Assembly (NCBI GenBank): GCA_002403115.1
Contig: DHHE01000051.1
Coordinates: 1 to 13,045, forward strand
Source of the DNA: a bacterium UBP2_UBA4780
GTDB taxonomy: Bacteria > Edwardsbacteria > AC1 > EtOH8
Direction of reading: 5' to 3'
DNA: 13,045 nt
Positions within the stretch are counted from its first letter, which is position 1; each line of letters opens with the position of its first letter. Positions 12,186 to 13,045 of the stretch are shown piece after piece. The notes beneath the pieces were generated by a model. It searched no databases. It worked only from the letters and a program-made list of their open reading frames with translations, and was not told the origin of the DNA. Position numbers and translations under genes: made by a program.

Positions 12186-13045
12186 ATGGACCTGAGACGC
12201 ACCCTGGAGAGGATGGTCAAGGACAACGCCTCCGACCTCCACTTGAAATCCGGAATGCCGCCGGTCTTCCGTATCCACGGCAGCCTGCAACCCCTGAACG
12301 AGCCGTCGCTTTCCCCGGAGGAGCTTCGCCAGGTGGCCCTGCAGCTGATGCCCAAGGGCCAGGAACAGGTGTTCGCCGACCAGAAGGAGCTGGACTTCGC
12401 CATCAGCATCGCCGGACTGGGCAGGTTCAGGGTCAACGTCTACATGCAGCGGAGCTCGGTGGCCCTGGCCCTGCGGGCCATCCCGGTCTCCATCAAGAAG
12501 ATCGACGAGCTGAGCCTGCCGGTTATCATCAAGGAACTGGCCCTGCAGCACCGGGGGCTGGTGCTGGTGACCGGGACCACCGGCTCGGGCAAGTCCACCA
12601 CCCTGGCCTCGATGATCGAGCACGTCAATGAGACCGACAGCCGGAACATCATCACCGTCGAGGACCCCATCGAGTTCCTGTTCCGCGACAAGAAGGCCAT
12701 CATCAGCCAGCGGGAGGTGGGCACCGACACCCTGTCCTTCGCCTCGGCCCTGAAGCACGTGCTGCGCCAGGATCCGGACTTCATCCTCATCGGCGAGATC
12801 CGGGACAAGAACACCCTGTCCACCGCGCTCCAGGCGGCCGACACCGGCCACATGGTGATGAGCACCCTGCACACCCTGAACGCCACCGAGACCATCAACC
12901 GGGTCATCTCCTTCTTCCCGCCGCACCAGCACGAGCACGTCCGGGTGCTGCTGGCGGCCACCCTGGTCGGCGTGGTCTCGCTGCGCCTGCTGCCCAAGGC
13001 CGACGGCAAGGGCCGGGTGCCGGCGGTGGAGGTGATGATCAACAC
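12186..13045 (+). CDS. pilT: PilT/PilU-type twitching motility ATPase, 3' end outside window
   Basis: A hexameric secretion-type ATPase that powers type IV pilus retraction at the inner-membrane base. The frame is open to the window edge (286 codons), so perhaps 60-90 residues are missing. The N-terminal domain has ASDLHLKSGMPPVFRIHG, typical of PilT, and GRFRVNVYMQR. The Walker A is GTTGSGKST with K136, the same position as in Pseudomonas PilT. The Asp box VEDPIEF, Walker B LIGEIRD and His box STLHT follow. The GEIRD (rather than GEMRD) and the GRVPAVEVM ending are closer to PilU than to PilT by eye, so the paralogue is uncertain. The ATG at 12186 lies 6 bases after the efp stop. GAAAGG about 10 bases upstream, inside efp, can serve as Shine-Dalgarno. 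Confidence 0.93.
   Translation, partial: MDLRRTLERMVKDNASDLHLKSGMPPVFRIHGSLQPLNEPSLSPEELRQVALQLMPKGQEQVFADQKELDFAISIAGLGRFRVNVYMQRSSVALALRAIPVSIKKIDELSLPVIIKELALQHRGLVLVTGTTGSGKSTTLASMIEHVNETDSRNIITVEDPIEFLFRDKKAIISQREVGTDTLSFASALKHVLRQDPDFILIGEIRDKNTLSTALQAADTGHMVMSTLHTLNATETINRVISFFPPHQHEHVRVLLAATLVGVVSLRLLPKADGKGRVPAVEVMIN

Overview
This is a GC-rich bacterial chromosomal window with every convincing gene on the + strand. The gene content (alaS, tsaD, maf, efp, a PilT-type ATPase, dTDP-rhamnose genes) is clearly bacterial. A PcrB/GGGP-synthase homologue and several families of short dispersed repeats suggest an uncultured, environmental lineage, possibly in or near the FCB group. That placement is inference. 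No phage, plasmid, CRISPR, rRNA or tRNA genes were seen.

Layout. (1) 1-1593: the 3' part of alaS. (2) 1594-2387: a repeat-rich interval. It holds a solo GIY-YIG nuclease gene flanked by 43-bp hairpin repeats (one inverted copy upstream, two direct copies and a decayed third downstream). It also holds an A-rich dispersed repeat, a small 2[4Fe-4S] ferredoxin gene, and a 48-bp nested palindrome that abuts the next gene. (3) 2388-4777: pcrB (prenylglyceryl-phosphate synthase family), rfbA and rfbD, with a second A-rich repeat between rfbA and rfbD. (4) 4774-8926: a tightly packed run gmhA, ybbR, tsaD, maf, mtnA. Several junctions have 4-base ATGA or GTGA stop/start overlaps, which implies one transcript with translational coupling. 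(5) 8927-9096: the only substantial non-repeat intergenic space. It carries a consensus-perfect housekeeping promoter (TTGACA, 17 bp, TATAAT) and a leader of about 110 nt that can close into a long-range helix. (6) 9097-13045: a TPR protein with long Pro/Glu/Ala-rich linkers, an M24 (Xaa-Pro) peptidase, efp, and a PilT/PilU-type ATPase cut by the window edge. Spacings are short, so this is probably one operon from the 8948 promoter.

Functionally the window mixes translation quality genes (AlaS, TsaD, EF-P), cell-surface sugar precursors (RfbA, RfbD, GmhA), a possible ether-lipid enzyme (PcrB), methionine salvage (MtnA), a YbbR-domain membrane protein and type IV pilus machinery. The most unusual part is the GIY-YIG/hairpin-repeat element at 1606-2084. 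Its repeat copies show a compensatory base-pair change, and the arrangement recalls REP/RAYT systems but with a different nuclease fold.
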